This document shows positions 17,571 to 27,034 of a stretch of 64,000 nt of DNA, in pieces. The notes beneath the pieces are model-generated. The model saw only the letters and a program-made list of their open reading frames with translations, was not told the DNA's origin and made no database searches. This stretch comes from an uncultured Bacteroidales bacterium (GTDB taxonomy: Bacteria > Bacteroidota > Bacteroidia > Bacteroidales > Bacteroidaceae): positions 310,001 through 374,000 of the forward strand of contig CACYZY010000001.1 of assembly GCA_902779085.1 (NCBI GenBank). The letters are read 5' to 3'. Within the stretch, counting starts at the first letter, position 1. Each line of letters starts with the position of its first letter. The position numbers were made by a program, and so were the translations under genes.

Positions 17571-20087
17571 ATGAAAAATATAGATGCTAAGAAGCTGAAT
17601 TTACCTGTTGAAGGTGCTTATAGCTATGGTGGTTACTACGATGTCCCTGAGATTGAGCCCGTGAGGGAAATGCTAATCAATGAAGGATGGAAGTTTGCTC
17701 CAACAGAATTGAATGGCGCTGAGCTCATGGATTATGATGATGATGATTGGAAACCGGTGGATCTGCCGCACGATTTTAGCTTGATTCCGTTACCAGGGGG
17801 TGATAACGACGAGCAGATTGGTCCTTTTAGTAAGCAATCTCCAGGACGTAATGCCACAGGCCATGTAATGGGTGGTACAGGTTGGTATCGTAAAATCATC
17901 AAGACCGACAAAAACTTTGAAGGCAAACTCGTGAAGATTAGCTTTGACGGCACCTATAATGAAACTAAGGTGTGGGTGAACGGTATCATGGTGGGCAATC
18001 ATGTCAATGGCTATTGCCCGTATTATTATGATATCACCAGTGCCTTAAAACCAATGGGTGAAGAAAATATCATTGCCGTTCGCTGTCGCAACAATGGACG
18101 CAATACACATTGGTATTCAGGAGCTGGCATCTATCGTGATGTGAAATTGGAGATGTTTGACCCTATTCATGTAGATCCTTGGGGCGCCTTTGTGACTTTA
18201 GCCTATCTAGATAATTATGAAACGAAGGTAAATGTAGAGGCCCGTGTGGTGAATGAAACTTCCCAAGATGAGACCGTCAGCGTGCAAGTGGTCATTCGCT
18301 CGCATAGAGGAAGAAACGTGGGTAACGCACATCAGGAAATAGAAGTAAGAGCGAACTCATGGGTAAAGGTGACACAGATGCTACATGTGAGTAGGGCTGT
18401 TATCTGGTCGCTCGACAACCCTTATCTTTATACGGCAGAGATTACCATCAAGCAGGGCGACAAAGTATTAGATGAATTTAAGCAAAAGTTTGGAGTGCGT
18501 AAGATTGAGGTGTCAGCTGACAAAGGTTTTCGTTTAAATGGTGAGCTGATGACATTGAAGGGTGGTTGTGTGCATCATGATAACGGCTTCTTGGGAGCTG
18601 CAGCATTTAAGCGTGCGGAATACCGTAAAGTGGAACTGCTGAAAGAGGCTGGCTACAATGCTGTACGTACTGTTCATAATCCACCATCATCATATTTCCT
18701 GGATGCTTGTGATGAATTGGGCATGTTGGTTATTGATGAGTTTACCGATGTTTGGGAAGTTCACAAAACACCGCAAGACTATGCTACCTATTTTAAGGAA
18801 ACATGGGAACCCGACCTCACTAATATGATTAAGCGTGACAGGAATCATCCGAGTGTAATTATGTGGAGTATTGGCAATGAAATACCAAACCAATCAACTA
18901 AAGATGCTTTGCGCATACAGACTGAACTGATTAAGAGAGTAAGGGAACTTGACCCTACACGATTCATAACGCAAGTCATTTCGCCTCATATGGTGGCGGG
19001 GGGATGGAAAAAAGCACTACTTCAGATGGAGGCACTGGATGTTTGTGGCTACAATAATATGTCTAACAAAATTGATGCCGACCATCTAGCTTATCCTAAT
19101 CGTGTATTCTTTACTGCTGCCTCTTATTCATCACAAGCATACGAATATTGGAAACCTGTACTTGACAAATTATATGTAATAGGCGACTTTGTATGGACTG
19201 CCATTGACTATTTGGGAGAGGTGAGTGCCGGGGAGGCTACTTATGCCAAGGAGATAGATAACCGTGCGAAGATGGTGCTGAATGATGGGAAGCTGCCAGA
19301 AGGAATAAAGCCAGAAATGCTGTATGATTTACAGTTTGAAGCTATGCCTAACCTCTTCCCGAGATATATATCTTGGTGTGGTGACTTGGACATAACTGGA
19401 CGCAAGAAGCCACAAGGCTATTATCGCAATGTGCTATGGGATGTTACTCCTGTGGAGATGCTTGTTCACGAACCGATTCCTGAGGGGATGGTGGAGAATA
19501 TGACACCTTGGGGATGGCCTAATGAGTTCCATCATTGGAACTGGCTGGGCAATGAAGGCAAGCCTATGAAAGTAAGAGTGTTTACTAAAGGTGATAAGGT
19601 AAAATTAACGCTTCACGGTATGGTGATAGCAGAGGCTGAGGTTAATGAACACTATATTGCTGAGTTTGAGATTCCATTTGAACCAGGACGCCTTGAAGCT
19701 ATAGCCTATAAGGCTGGCAATGTGATTGGCAAGGCAGTGCTTAGGACTGCTTCTGCACCTCATGGTATTGAGTTGAGACCTGATAAAGTACTGTTAGAAG
19801 CCAATAGACACGACCTATCATATATCCAAGTAAAAGTAATAGACAGGGGTGACAACAAGGTAACTGACGTGGATGTTCCTGTAGAGGTGACTGTCACTGG
19901 AAATGGTGAGTTGGTGGGTTGTGGCAATGCCAGTATCGATGGGATGAAAAGTTTTAACCATGCCCTATTCAAGACATGGCGTGCCTATGCACAGATTATT
20001 GTTCGTCCATTTGCTAAATCTGGTGATATTTTCGTCAAGGTAAAGAGTGAGTTTGGAGAATCGGTGGTTAAGTTGACAGTAGGATAA
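17571..20087 (+). CDS. Glycoside hydrolase family 2 protein, predicted nucleophile missing
   Basis: 838 aa with the GH2 order: sugar-binding N-domain (WYRKIIKTDKNFEGK, NTHWYSGAGIYRDVKL), Ig-like domain, TIM barrel (from about 300), DUF4982-like segment and a C-terminal Ig-like domain. The acid/base Glu is present (E437 in WSIGNEIP). Where related enzymes have a T-E-S nucleophile motif before the YWK...GDFVWT-DYLGE block, this protein reads FFTAASYSSQAYEYWK, with Ala517 in place of Glu (codon 19119-19121). No signal peptide, so it should be cytosolic. No SusC/SusD or transporter genes are adjacent. It may be a non-enzymatic homologue or use a different residue. Confidence 0.88.
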   Translation: MKNIDAKKLNLPVEGAYSYGGYYDVPEIEPVREMLINEGWKFAPTELNGAELMDYDDDDWKPVDLPHDFSLIPLPGGDNDEQIGPFSKQSPGRNATGHVMGGTGWYRKIIKTDKNFEGKLVKISFDGTYNETKVWVNGIMVGNHVNGYCPYYYDITSALKPMGEENIIAVRCRNNGRNTHWYSGAGIYRDVKLEMFDPIHVDPWGAFVTLAYLDNYETKVNVEARVVNETSQDETVSVQVVIRSHRGRNVGNAHQEIEVRANSWVKVTQMLHVSRAVIWSLDNPYLYTAEITIKQGDKVLDEFKQKFGVRKIEVSADKGFRLNGELMTLKGGCVHHDNGFLGAAAFKRAEYRKVELLKEAGYNAVRTVHNPPSSYFLDACDELGMLVIDEFTDVWEVHKTPQDYATYFKETWEPDLTNMIKRDRNHPSVIMWSIGNEIPNQSTKDALRIQTELIKRVRELDPTRFITQVISPHMVAGGWKKALLQMEALDVCGYNNMSNKIDADHLAYPNRVFFTAASYSSQAYEYWKPVLDKLYVIGDFVWTAIDYLGEVSAGEATYAKEIDNRAKMVLNDGKLPEGIKPEMLYDLQFEAMPNLFPRYISWCGDLDITGRKKPQGYYRNVLWDVTPVEMLVHEPIPEGMVENMTPWGWPNEFHHWNWLGNEGKPMKVRVFTKGDKVKLTLHGMVIAEAEVNEHYIAEFEIPFEPGRLEAIAYKAGNVIGKAVLRTASAPHGIELRPDKVLLEANRHDLSYIQVKVIDRGDNKVTDVDVPVEVTVTGNGELVGCGNASIDGMKSFNHALFKTWRAYAQIIVRPFAKSGDIFVKVKSEFGESVVKLTVG

Positions 20088-20160
20088 TATGATAGAAACA
20101 TCAATTATCTTGAGATTGAGTATGCCTCTAAGGAGATAATTGCTTGTGGTCAGTATTTCT

Positions 20161-21165
20161 TTATTGTCCACCTAATCGGTCAAAAAAGGTGATGACATCT
20201 TCCCACGTCTTAAAGGGGTCGATACCAAACTTGATATGGGTACCCATAAAACTCTCAGCGCCAGCAGTATCGTGTGCATCTATCAAATAGTCGCCATAGC
20301 TCAGACTTTTATGACTTGATAGAATAAGACGATTATAGGCAGGTACTCCTAACCATTTCTCGACCCATCTCACTTGATCTGCCCATGCATCTGGACGGTT
20401 GTATGGAATTGAAGCTAAGATGTAAGTATCGTAGACTGAAGCCAGTTGTTCATAGGCTTTGATGGCAGTGGGTATGGGCTCTTTACCATTTCTCAGTGTA
20501 TCATCTAAACTGATATATAGAATAGGACGCTCACGGTTTTCCTGTCTGTCGTCAATCCATTGTACAACAGGCAAAACGCAATGAACCATGGCATGGTCAT
20601 TCAAAAAGTGGGCTCCGTTGAAACGTATAGCTTGGGGGTAGTGCTCTGTAAAAAGGTCGAAAGTGTGAACCAAAACGTCGTGGATGCCAAAGAGGGCGAA
20701 CACTCGGTCGTACTCTACTTCATTTACTCCTTCAAAACAATGACTTGATACTTCACGGAACTCATTCTGAAGGGCTTTGTTAACCAAGAAGTCAGTAGCA
20801 CCATCTTGGCGAGGGTTACTGAATGTCACACGTCCCATCATGTTGTGCTCTGCCATAGTATCGGCTATCTTAAAGGCAGGGTTAACTAATAGGCGGTCGA
20901 AACCATACAACATCTCGGCATACATTCCACCCATCGACGACCCTACTATCATATCAGGCTTTTCTGTCTCACAAATACTATGAAGCAATTCCATCGCTTC
21001 TGCTGGTCTGATAGGAAGGTCGGGAGATATGACGGTTGCTTTGGGGAGCAAGATGCGCAAGCTTTTGGCCGAACCTGTGGCTCCTGAAGAGCCGAATCCG
21101 TGTACATAGAGTATCTTTTTGCCCACCATTAGGTCTGGTCTTTTGTCTTTGCTGTTTTCTTCCAT
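20161..21165 (-). CDS. Fusion of YqiA-like alpha/beta hydrolase and NT5C-type HAD domain
   Basis: 334 aa. Residues about 17-205 form a small alpha/beta hydrolase (ILYVHGFGSSG; nucleophile S77 in VGSSMGG; HFLNDHAMV), like the UPF0227/YqiA esterases. Residues about 213-334 resemble 5'(3')-deoxyribonucleotidase-type HAD proteins (YDTYILASIPYNRPDAWADQ, RLILSSHKSLSYGDYLID). The HAD nucleophile motif DxDxx reads S219-L-D-D-T, so the first Asp is Ser, and the later LIDD reads LIDA. The second domain is therefore probably not a phosphatase. It is the last gene of a minus-strand run, 6 bp behind the acyltransferase gene. Confidence 0.8.
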   Translation of the reverse strand: MEENSKDKRPDLMVGKKILYVHGFGSSGATGSAKSLRILLPKATVISPDLPIRPAEAMELLHSICETEKPDMIVGSSMGGMYAEMLYGFDRLLVNPAFKIADTMAEHNMMGRVTFSNPRQDGATDFLVNKALQNEFREVSSHCFEGVNEVEYDRVFALFGIHDVLVHTFDLFTEHYPQAIRFNGAHFLNDHAMVHCVLPVVQWIDDRQENRERPILYISLDDTLRNGKEPIPTAIKAYEQLASVYDTYILASIPYNRPDAWADQVRWVEKWLGVPAYNRLILSSHKSLSYGDYLIDAHDTAGAESFMGTHIKFGIDPFKTWEDVITFFDRLGGQ

Positions 21166-21171
21166 ATCTTT

Positions 21172-22137
21172 TTACTTCCATTTGCCTATCAAAACTGGGC
21201 AATACCGCCTTGACAACCATGCTAATCCACTAATCCCTGCTACTATTATCATGGCTATGACTAATGCCCAAATGTTGCCTTGAGGAATGAGATCACGTAG
21301 AGGCCATAATATACTCTGATGTAAAGCGAAGATAATTAAAGTACCTTCTGAAACCAACTGAACGAAGCTATTGGTACAATCGAGCGTATACCTGATGAGA
21401 AGGAACAAACCTACAGATGTAAATGTGGCACTTAGATAAAAAAGGGGAACGATGTCTCCTGGAGTACAGCGAAAAAGATTGACAAAACCATTGTGATGAG
21501 CTATCAACAATCCAATAATCATAAAGCTAATTGGCAGGCATATTTGTATGACATGGTGCAATTTGGTAAACATATTCTGGCCGTTAAATCGTTTCAAAAG
21601 GGTACCGATGATGAAGAAAGGGAAGCAGATGATGGCTGTAAAAAACTGAGTATAGTTATTCATTGGTGTCATGAATTCGCTTCCAGCAAAAAAACAAGTG
21701 AATAGCATACAAGCTATGGCCAAAATATAACCGCCTTTAATAGGCAGAGCAGCATAGACAATTCGCATCCAGAATAGTGCTAATAAGAACCATAAGGGGC
21801 GACATGCCATGCTGAGGTTCCATTGTAAACCAACTGCCATCGACCAAGGGTAGTCTGCTGTATATTCTCCTGTGAAAATACTGTAAATCAATAGATACAA
21901 ATTATATATCACGTATGGGGCCAATAATGATTTGGCAGACTTTACCATTTCTTCCCTTAATGGTCTTTTTTTTTGTAGAAATCCTGATAACATAAGGAAG
22001 AACGGCATATGGAAACTGAAGATGTAACTCATGAAATCTGAGTGAATATGGCCGAATACCACCAAAGTGATGGCAATAGCTTTCGCCCAGTCTATCCAGT
22101 TCATACGATTAATGATGGTTGTAGCTTTGAGCTCCAT
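21172..22137 (-). CDS. Acyltransferase-3 family membrane protein
   Basis: 321 aa with about ten hydrophobic helices. The N-terminus has the family pattern RMNWIDWAKAIAITLVVFGHIH, with the conserved His after the first helix, followed by FHMPFFLMLSGFL. Members transfer acetyl or other acyl groups to cell-surface sugars or lipids. Acceptor unknown. It lies 4 bp downstream of a D-hydroxyacid dehydrogenase gene. Confidence 0.88.
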   Translation of the reverse strand: MELKATTIINRMNWIDWAKAIAITLVVFGHIHSDFMSYIFSFHMPFFLMLSGFLQKKRPLREEMVKSAKSLLAPYVIYNLYLLIYSIFTGEYTADYPWSMAVGLQWNLSMACRPLWFLLALFWMRIVYAALPIKGGYILAIACMLFTCFFAGSEFMTPMNNYTQFFTAIICFPFFIIGTLLKRFNGQNMFTKLHHVIQICLPISFMIIGLLIAHHNGFVNLFRCTPGDIVPLFYLSATFTSVGLFLLIRYTLDCTNSFVQLVSEGTLIIFALHQSILWPLRDLIPQGNIWALVIAMIIVAGISGLAWLSRRYCPVLIGKWK

Positions 22138-22141
22138 AAGG

Positions 22142-23098
22142 TCAATTTACTACATTAATAGGATTCCCTTCGATAAATGCTTTCACATTGCCAATCAGAA
22201 TTTCCATCAATCGCACACGAGCCTCATAGCTTGCCCAAGCGATGTGAGGAGTGATATAGCAGTTCTTTGCTTTCAACAATGGGTTGTCGGTAGAAGGGGG
22301 CTCTGTCTCGAGTACGTCGATGCCAGCACCCATGATTCGTCCTTCGTTCAGTGCATCCGCCAGGTCTTGTGCATTTACCACTGGTCCACGGCTAGTATTG
22401 ATAATAATAGCAGTTGGCTTCATCATTTTCAGCCGCTCCGCATTTACTAGGTTTTTGGTGGTAGGGGTGAGTGGGCAATGCAAACTGATAATGTCGCATT
22501 CGTGGAACAGATTGTCCAACTCTAATTTCTTGATTTCGGGAGGCAGTTGGAAATCCGATTTGGAGGTGTAGGCAAATACTTGCATGCCAAAGCCAATAGC
22601 GATGCGTGCTGTGGCTGACCCTGTGTTGCCCAGTCCGACGATGCCTATCTTCTTTCCTGCAAGTTCATGCAACGGAGTGTTATGGTATGAGAAATCCCGG
22701 CTCTTAACCCATGTATTCTTTTCTCGGATTTCTGTGGCATAGTGATCTACTCGATTGTATATGTTCAGGATATGGGCAAAAGCCATTTGTGCAACAGAGT
22801 TGGTACTATAGGCGGGTATGTTGGTCACCACGACGTTATGAGCCTTGGAAGCTTCACAGTCGATGATATTGTATCCAGTAGCTATTACTCCAATATATTT
22901 TAACTTGGGCAGTTGTCTGAAATGCTCTGCCTTGAAGCACACCTTGTTGGTTAGGACAATCTCAGCGTCTTTAACACGGTCAATCATTTCTTCTGGAGTA
23001 GTGCGGTCATATATTGTGCAATCTCCCAATGCTTTCAGCGCATCCCAAGACAAATCACCAGGGTTGCCAGCAAAACCATCTAATACTACAATCTTCAT
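22142..23098 (-). CDS. D-2-hydroxyacid dehydrogenase
   Basis: 318 aa. NAD-binding GLGNTGSATARIA, the catalytic Arg region (INTSRGPVVNAQDLADAL), the catalytic Glu in GIDVLETEPP and the His in ITPHIAWAS are all present. The protein resembles hydroxypyruvate/glycerate dehydrogenases and reduces 2-oxoacids with NADH; the exact substrate is not determined. It has no ACT domain, so it is not the long regulated form of SerA. It lies 18 bp downstream of rarA. Confidence 0.92.
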   Translation of the reverse strand: MKIVVLDGFAGNPGDLSWDALKALGDCTIYDRTTPEEMIDRVKDAEIVLTNKVCFKAEHFRQLPKLKYIGVIATGYNIIDCEASKAHNVVVTNIPAYSTNSVAQMAFAHILNIYNRVDHYATEIREKNTWVKSRDFSYHNTPLHELAGKKIGIVGLGNTGSATARIAIGFGMQVFAYTSKSDFQLPPEIKKLELDNLFHECDIISLHCPLTPTTKNLVNAERLKMMKPTAIIINTSRGPVVNAQDLADALNEGRIMGAGIDVLETEPPSTDNPLLKAKNCYITPHIAWASYEARVRLMEILIGNVKAFIEGNPINVVN

Positions 23099-23116
23099 AT
23101 TTTTATTTACATCTTA

Positions 23117-24388
23117 TCAGAATTTCTTCTCCTTGTTCCAAAGAACTTTCATCCTTTCCTTGTGTTTTTCTTCTGCAGGGTTGGACTGAGGTTCCCAGAA
23201 TTGTTTGTTTTTCAAGGCATCGGGCAAGTACTGCTGAATGACGAAATGTCCAGGGAAATCGTGCGCATATTTGTAGTCGATTCCATAACCCAGTTCTTTC
23301 ATCAATTGAGTAGGTGAATTACGCAGATGCAAAGGTACGGGCTGGTTACCCGATTGCTTAACTTCCTCTAATGCCTTGCCAATAGCTAAATATGCAGAAT
23401 TACTCTTAGGACTTGTAGCAAGATATATTGCAGTTTCTGCCAAGGGAATTCGACCTTCTGGCCAGCCAATCTTCATGATCGTGTCAAAGCAGGCGTTTGC
23501 TAGCAACAGAGCATTAGGGTTGGCCAAACCAATATCTTCTGCAGCCAAGATTACCAAACGTCGGGCGATGAATGCAGGGTCTTCCCCTCCCTCCACCATG
23601 CGCGCGAGCCAATAAACGGCAGCGTCAGGGTCACTCCCTCGAATGCTCTTAATGAAGGCAGAGATGATGTCATAATGCATTTCACCCTCCTTATCGTATG
23701 CCAACGGATTCTGCTGAATGCACTTTGCCACTAATTCGTTTGTAATAATGACTGGATCTTGCTGTTCAGCTTGTTCCACCAGTTCCAGAATATTGAGCAA
23801 CTTGCGGGCATCCCCCCCACTAAAGCGCAATATGTCTGTGGTTTCCTTTAGCTCTATCTGTCGTTTCTTCAATTCTACATCAGTGCTAATGGCACGGTTG
23901 AGTAAATACAATAGGTCTTCTTTTTCCAAAGGCTTGAGCGTGTAGACTTGGCATCGTGAAAGCAGGGGGCGTATCACTTCAAAAGATGGGTTTTCCGTTG
24001 TGGCACCGATCAAAGTGACTACACCTTGTTCTACAGCTCCCAGCAATGAATCCTGCTGTGATTTGCTAAAACGATGTATTTCATCAATAAATAATATAGG
24101 ACTTGCTTGGGAGAAAAAACGGGCACTTCTGGCACGCTCAATTATATCGCGCACATCTTTCACGCCACTTGTGACAGCGCTCAGTGTATAGAAAGGCGTT
24201 TCTAATTTATGGGCAATGATTTGTGCCAACGTGGTCTTTCCTACCCCCGGAGGTCCCCACATGATGAACGATGAAATCTCACCCTTGTCAATCATTTGGC
24301 GGAGTACAGCTCCCTTACCGACCAGATGTCGCTGGCCGATATACTCATCAAGAGTCTGTGGACGGAGTCTTTCAGCAAGCGGTTGCAT
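23117..24388 (-). CDS. rarA: Replication-associated recombination protein A
   Basis: 423 aa AAA+ ATPase: Walker A GPPGVGKTTLAQ, Walker B ILFIDEIHRFSKSQQD, sensor 1 LIGATTENPSF and the arginine finger region RCQVYTLKPL. The C-terminal part (RGSDPDAAVYWLARM, LRNSPTQLMKELGYG) is the MgsA/RarA-specific region. It acts at stalled replication forks. The stop codon of the upstream DUF5686 gene is 1 bp away. Confidence 0.95.
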   Translation of the reverse strand: MQPLAERLRPQTLDEYIGQRHLVGKGAVLRQMIDKGEISSFIMWGPPGVGKTTLAQIIAHKLETPFYTLSAVTSGVKDVRDIIERARSARFFSQASPILFIDEIHRFSKSQQDSLLGAVEQGVVTLIGATTENPSFEVIRPLLSRCQVYTLKPLEKEDLLYLLNRAISTDVELKKRQIELKETTDILRFSGGDARKLLNILELVEQAEQQDPVIITNELVAKCIQQNPLAYDKEGEMHYDIISAFIKSIRGSDPDAAVYWLARMVEGGEDPAFIARRLVILAAEDIGLANPNALLLANACFDTIMKIGWPEGRIPLAETAIYLATSPKSNSAYLAIGKALEEVKQSGNQPVPLHLRNSPTQLMKELGYGIDYKYAHDFPGHFVIQQYLPDALKNKQFWEPQSNPAEEKHKERMKVLWNKEKKF

Positions 24389-24389
24389 A

Positions 24390-26987
24390 TCAAAACTCCA
24401 TCAAAACCATAAAACGGAAGCCATCTTTATGGGTGCCTGGCTCATCGAGGTATGTCAATCTGCGTACATACTCTACGTGGAAAAGCTTGAAAATATTGTA
24501 GATACCAAAGCTAACCTCAACGTATGGCTTTTTACTATCCATAATGAAGCTAGCAGGCCTATCGTTGCGCATAGGGAAAACGAACAAATCTTCATTACCA
24601 GGTTTGTAGGGGTTGTTTTTGTCGGTCAGTGTTCCCCACATGGCTCGCACACAGAACATCTCGCGCCATTTAAGATGTTTGATAAGTGGTATACGATTGA
24701 ATAACTTACCATTCATATTATACTTAATAAACAGAGCGGCATAACGATCGTTCAGGAACTCCATGTTCTTAATTAACCCAAACGCCTCTTGATCGTACAT
24801 CATAATATATGAGAGGTTAGCCATTGGAATATTCAGCATTGGGAATGGTACCTTGTTCCATTGTGCACCCGCACGTCCAATGATATTCAGATGTCCCCAA
24901 GAGCCCATCCAGAATCGCTTACGCATACTGAACTCAGTGATGTTAAAATTATAATCTCCCCCTAAACCTTTAAAGCCAAATGTGTGTGTCAGTGTATAAA
25001 TTGGCGCATCGAGTGTAATAGGACGACGGCGTTGTTTGGTGTTGACAAACGACTCTCCTGGAGCATAGCGTAACGTAACTGCCAATTCGTTGGTAGTTAA
25101 ATCTTTTACAAAAGTATTCTGCTCGCTTAGCACACCTGGTTCTGGACCATCGTTCTTGTAATAAGCTAGCGTACCTACTGGTTCATCATTGCGGTGGCGA
25201 GCCTGTGCCTTTATTGAGAACCCAGATCGTGTTTCCAACTCGTAGGTCATTTCTGCTATGCGAGAATACATCATCTGGTCCATTTTAGTCCATCGCATAC
25301 CCACAAACATATTGTCTTTATCCGTGTCCAAATATTTGTCACTAGGTGACATTACGTCATATTGATATTTGAACTGGATATAATGCTTAGGATATTCCCA
25401 TAGCATAAACTCGCGTGGCTGAAAAGAATAAGCTAGGTCGCCTTTATACATCCACTTGTGATCTTTGAAACCGTATGCCCCATAACCGCTCATAAACCAG
25501 TGCTTGCTTAAATTAGCTGTTGTCATTGCACTAAGTCTCACACGCAGACCATTTACAAAGTTGCTCGTTATGATGGTATTCATAGGACCGAGATCCACTT
25601 TGCTGGGATGTTTTCGGTCTCCTAACTCAATATAGTTTTCTATCAAAGCCTTAGCAGCAAATATAGCATATTTGAAACCAGGTATTTGCTCAAGTCGGTT
25701 CATAAACAAGTCCATTGAACTTTCCTGCTTGGTTAAAGGCTCGTGTCGTACCTCTGCCCAGAACTCATCTGTCTTGTTCATCATATCGACTTCCTTGATT
25801 ACATCACCTTTCAGGCGGAACAAACGCGGCTCAATTGGATCGAACTTATAATCTGAATAACGGGTAGTACGTTCTACCTCCATGCCTTGAATGGCAGAAA
25901 CCAGCTTCAACTGAACCGTCATATCATCATTAATTAATACCCAACTGCTATCAGGCATCTGCTCGTACTCCTGCTGTATTACCATGTCCTCTACAAAGTT
26001 TACTGCAGTCTTTTTTGGTAAGTTCATGATGCAACGTTTCACAGCATAACTGGAGTCGCGCGCCACATACAAGTGTCCGGTAAAGCCAGGATCTAATGGA
26101 TTAGCAGGTACAAATGTTAAGTGGACACATTCTGTCTTATCTACCATCAATGTGTCTTCCAAATAATATTGGTAGAACGATATGGCGCCACGACCAATCG
26201 GACTCACAAACCTTCGAGACAATAGGTTGATGTCATCATCGTATATGTTCACATCCTTAAACACATCTGACAGAATGGTGCCAATCATATCGCCAGTACT
26301 AAAGAACTCTTCGATACCCGATGAGTTGTAGCCATCGATAATTTCTTTTTTGCTTTCAGGGTTTTTACGATAGATAGTACGAGAGGCAGTTTCCTTTATG
26401 GATATAGGCAGAATCATCTTGCCCGTCTTTTCAGATTCTTCTATCTGGTCTTTGAAGAAAGAGAACTTTTTATAGATGCCTTTCTCCATCTTTTCTTGTG
26501 TGATGTCGTTAATTGACATACGCATCTTCTGATATTTGCGGTATTCGTAGAAGTCATTAGTTTCTAGTTTGAGACCTTTTTTCTTCTCAATTACTTTGCG
26601 CATGAATATCACGGCAGGATTTTCTCTACGGCGATAGCGCTCGCGCCCTGGCCTTACTGTCACTTCGGCTATCTGGATGTCGGCAGGTTTCAGCTTTAAC
26701 GTCAACTCGCGGGTTGCAGTGTTGATCTTCACTTTCTTCGTTTCGTAGCCGATGGCAGAAAATGTCAGTTCTGTCCACCCCCTACGAGCATGGTTTTCAA
26801 CCTCGTATTCTCCATCACCATTGGTCACACTGCCTGAGCCTTTCCCTTCATACTGCACAGTGACATACAGTAATGGCTCGTTGGTCAGTGAATCAGTCAC
26901 CACGCCTCTGATCTTTTGGGAGAAAGCTCCTGTTGGAAAAAGCAGAGCTGCAATTATAACCGTAAATAATATATATATTCGTTTCAT
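24390..26987 (-). CDS. DUF5686 outer-membrane protein with carboxypeptidase-like N-domain
   Basis: 865 aa. Signal peptide (IYILFTVIIAALLFPTGAFSQ), then a carboxypeptidase-regulatory-like domain at about 25-100 (KIRGVVTDSLTNEPLLYVTV, VTNGDGEYEVEN), then a long DUF5686 region. The C-terminal half has alternating aromatic strands and ends in Phe (MVLMEF), a pattern seen in outer-membrane beta-barrels. Its function is unknown in the family as far as I know. It lies between wecB and rarA. Confidence 0.88.
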   Translation of the reverse strand: MKRIYILFTVIIAALLFPTGAFSQKIRGVVTDSLTNEPLLYVTVQYEGKGSGSVTNGDGEYEVENHARRGWTELTFSAIGYETKKVKINTATRELTLKLKPADIQIAEVTVRPGRERYRRRENPAVIFMRKVIEKKKGLKLETNDFYEYRKYQKMRMSINDITQEKMEKGIYKKFSFFKDQIEESEKTGKMILPISIKETASRTIYRKNPESKKEIIDGYNSSGIEEFFSTGDMIGTILSDVFKDVNIYDDDINLLSRRFVSPIGRGAISFYQYYLEDTLMVDKTECVHLTFVPANPLDPGFTGHLYVARDSSYAVKRCIMNLPKKTAVNFVEDMVIQQEYEQMPDSSWVLINDDMTVQLKLVSAIQGMEVERTTRYSDYKFDPIEPRLFRLKGDVIKEVDMMNKTDEFWAEVRHEPLTKQESSMDLFMNRLEQIPGFKYAIFAAKALIENYIELGDRKHPSKVDLGPMNTIITSNFVNGLRVRLSAMTTANLSKHWFMSGYGAYGFKDHKWMYKGDLAYSFQPREFMLWEYPKHYIQFKYQYDVMSPSDKYLDTDKDNMFVGMRWTKMDQMMYSRIAEMTYELETRSGFSIKAQARHRNDEPVGTLAYYKNDGPEPGVLSEQNTFVKDLTTNELAVTLRYAPGESFVNTKQRRRPITLDAPIYTLTHTFGFKGLGGDYNFNITEFSMRKRFWMGSWGHLNIIGRAGAQWNKVPFPMLNIPMANLSYIMMYDQEAFGLIKNMEFLNDRYAALFIKYNMNGKLFNRIPLIKHLKWREMFCVRAMWGTLTDKNNPYKPGNEDLFVFPMRNDRPASFIMDSKKPYVEVSFGIYNIFKLFHVEYVRRLTYLDEPGTHKDGFRFMVLMEF

Positions 26988-26993
26988 TAACTC

Positions 26994-27031
26994 AATTATG
27001 CTTATTCAAAGTAATTATGCTTATTCAAAGT
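26994..27031. repeat. 19-bp perfect tandem duplication
   Basis: The unit AATTATGCTTATTCAAAGT occurs twice without a gap (26994-27012 and 27013-27031), in the short intergenic space between the wecB stop (27035) and the DUF5686 start (26987). It probably affects only the 5' leader of the DUF5686 gene. Confidence 0.9.
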
Positions 27032-27034
27032 ATA

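Noticed and set aside
20102-20141. Hairpin between the GH2 gene and the convergent fusion gene
   Set aside because: Stem of about 9 bp with a long loop and no T tract; too weak to list.
26994-27031. Attachment site or insertion-sequence footprint
   Set aside because: The 19-bp copies are directly adjacent with nothing between and no mobile genes nearby; a simple tandem duplication is enough.
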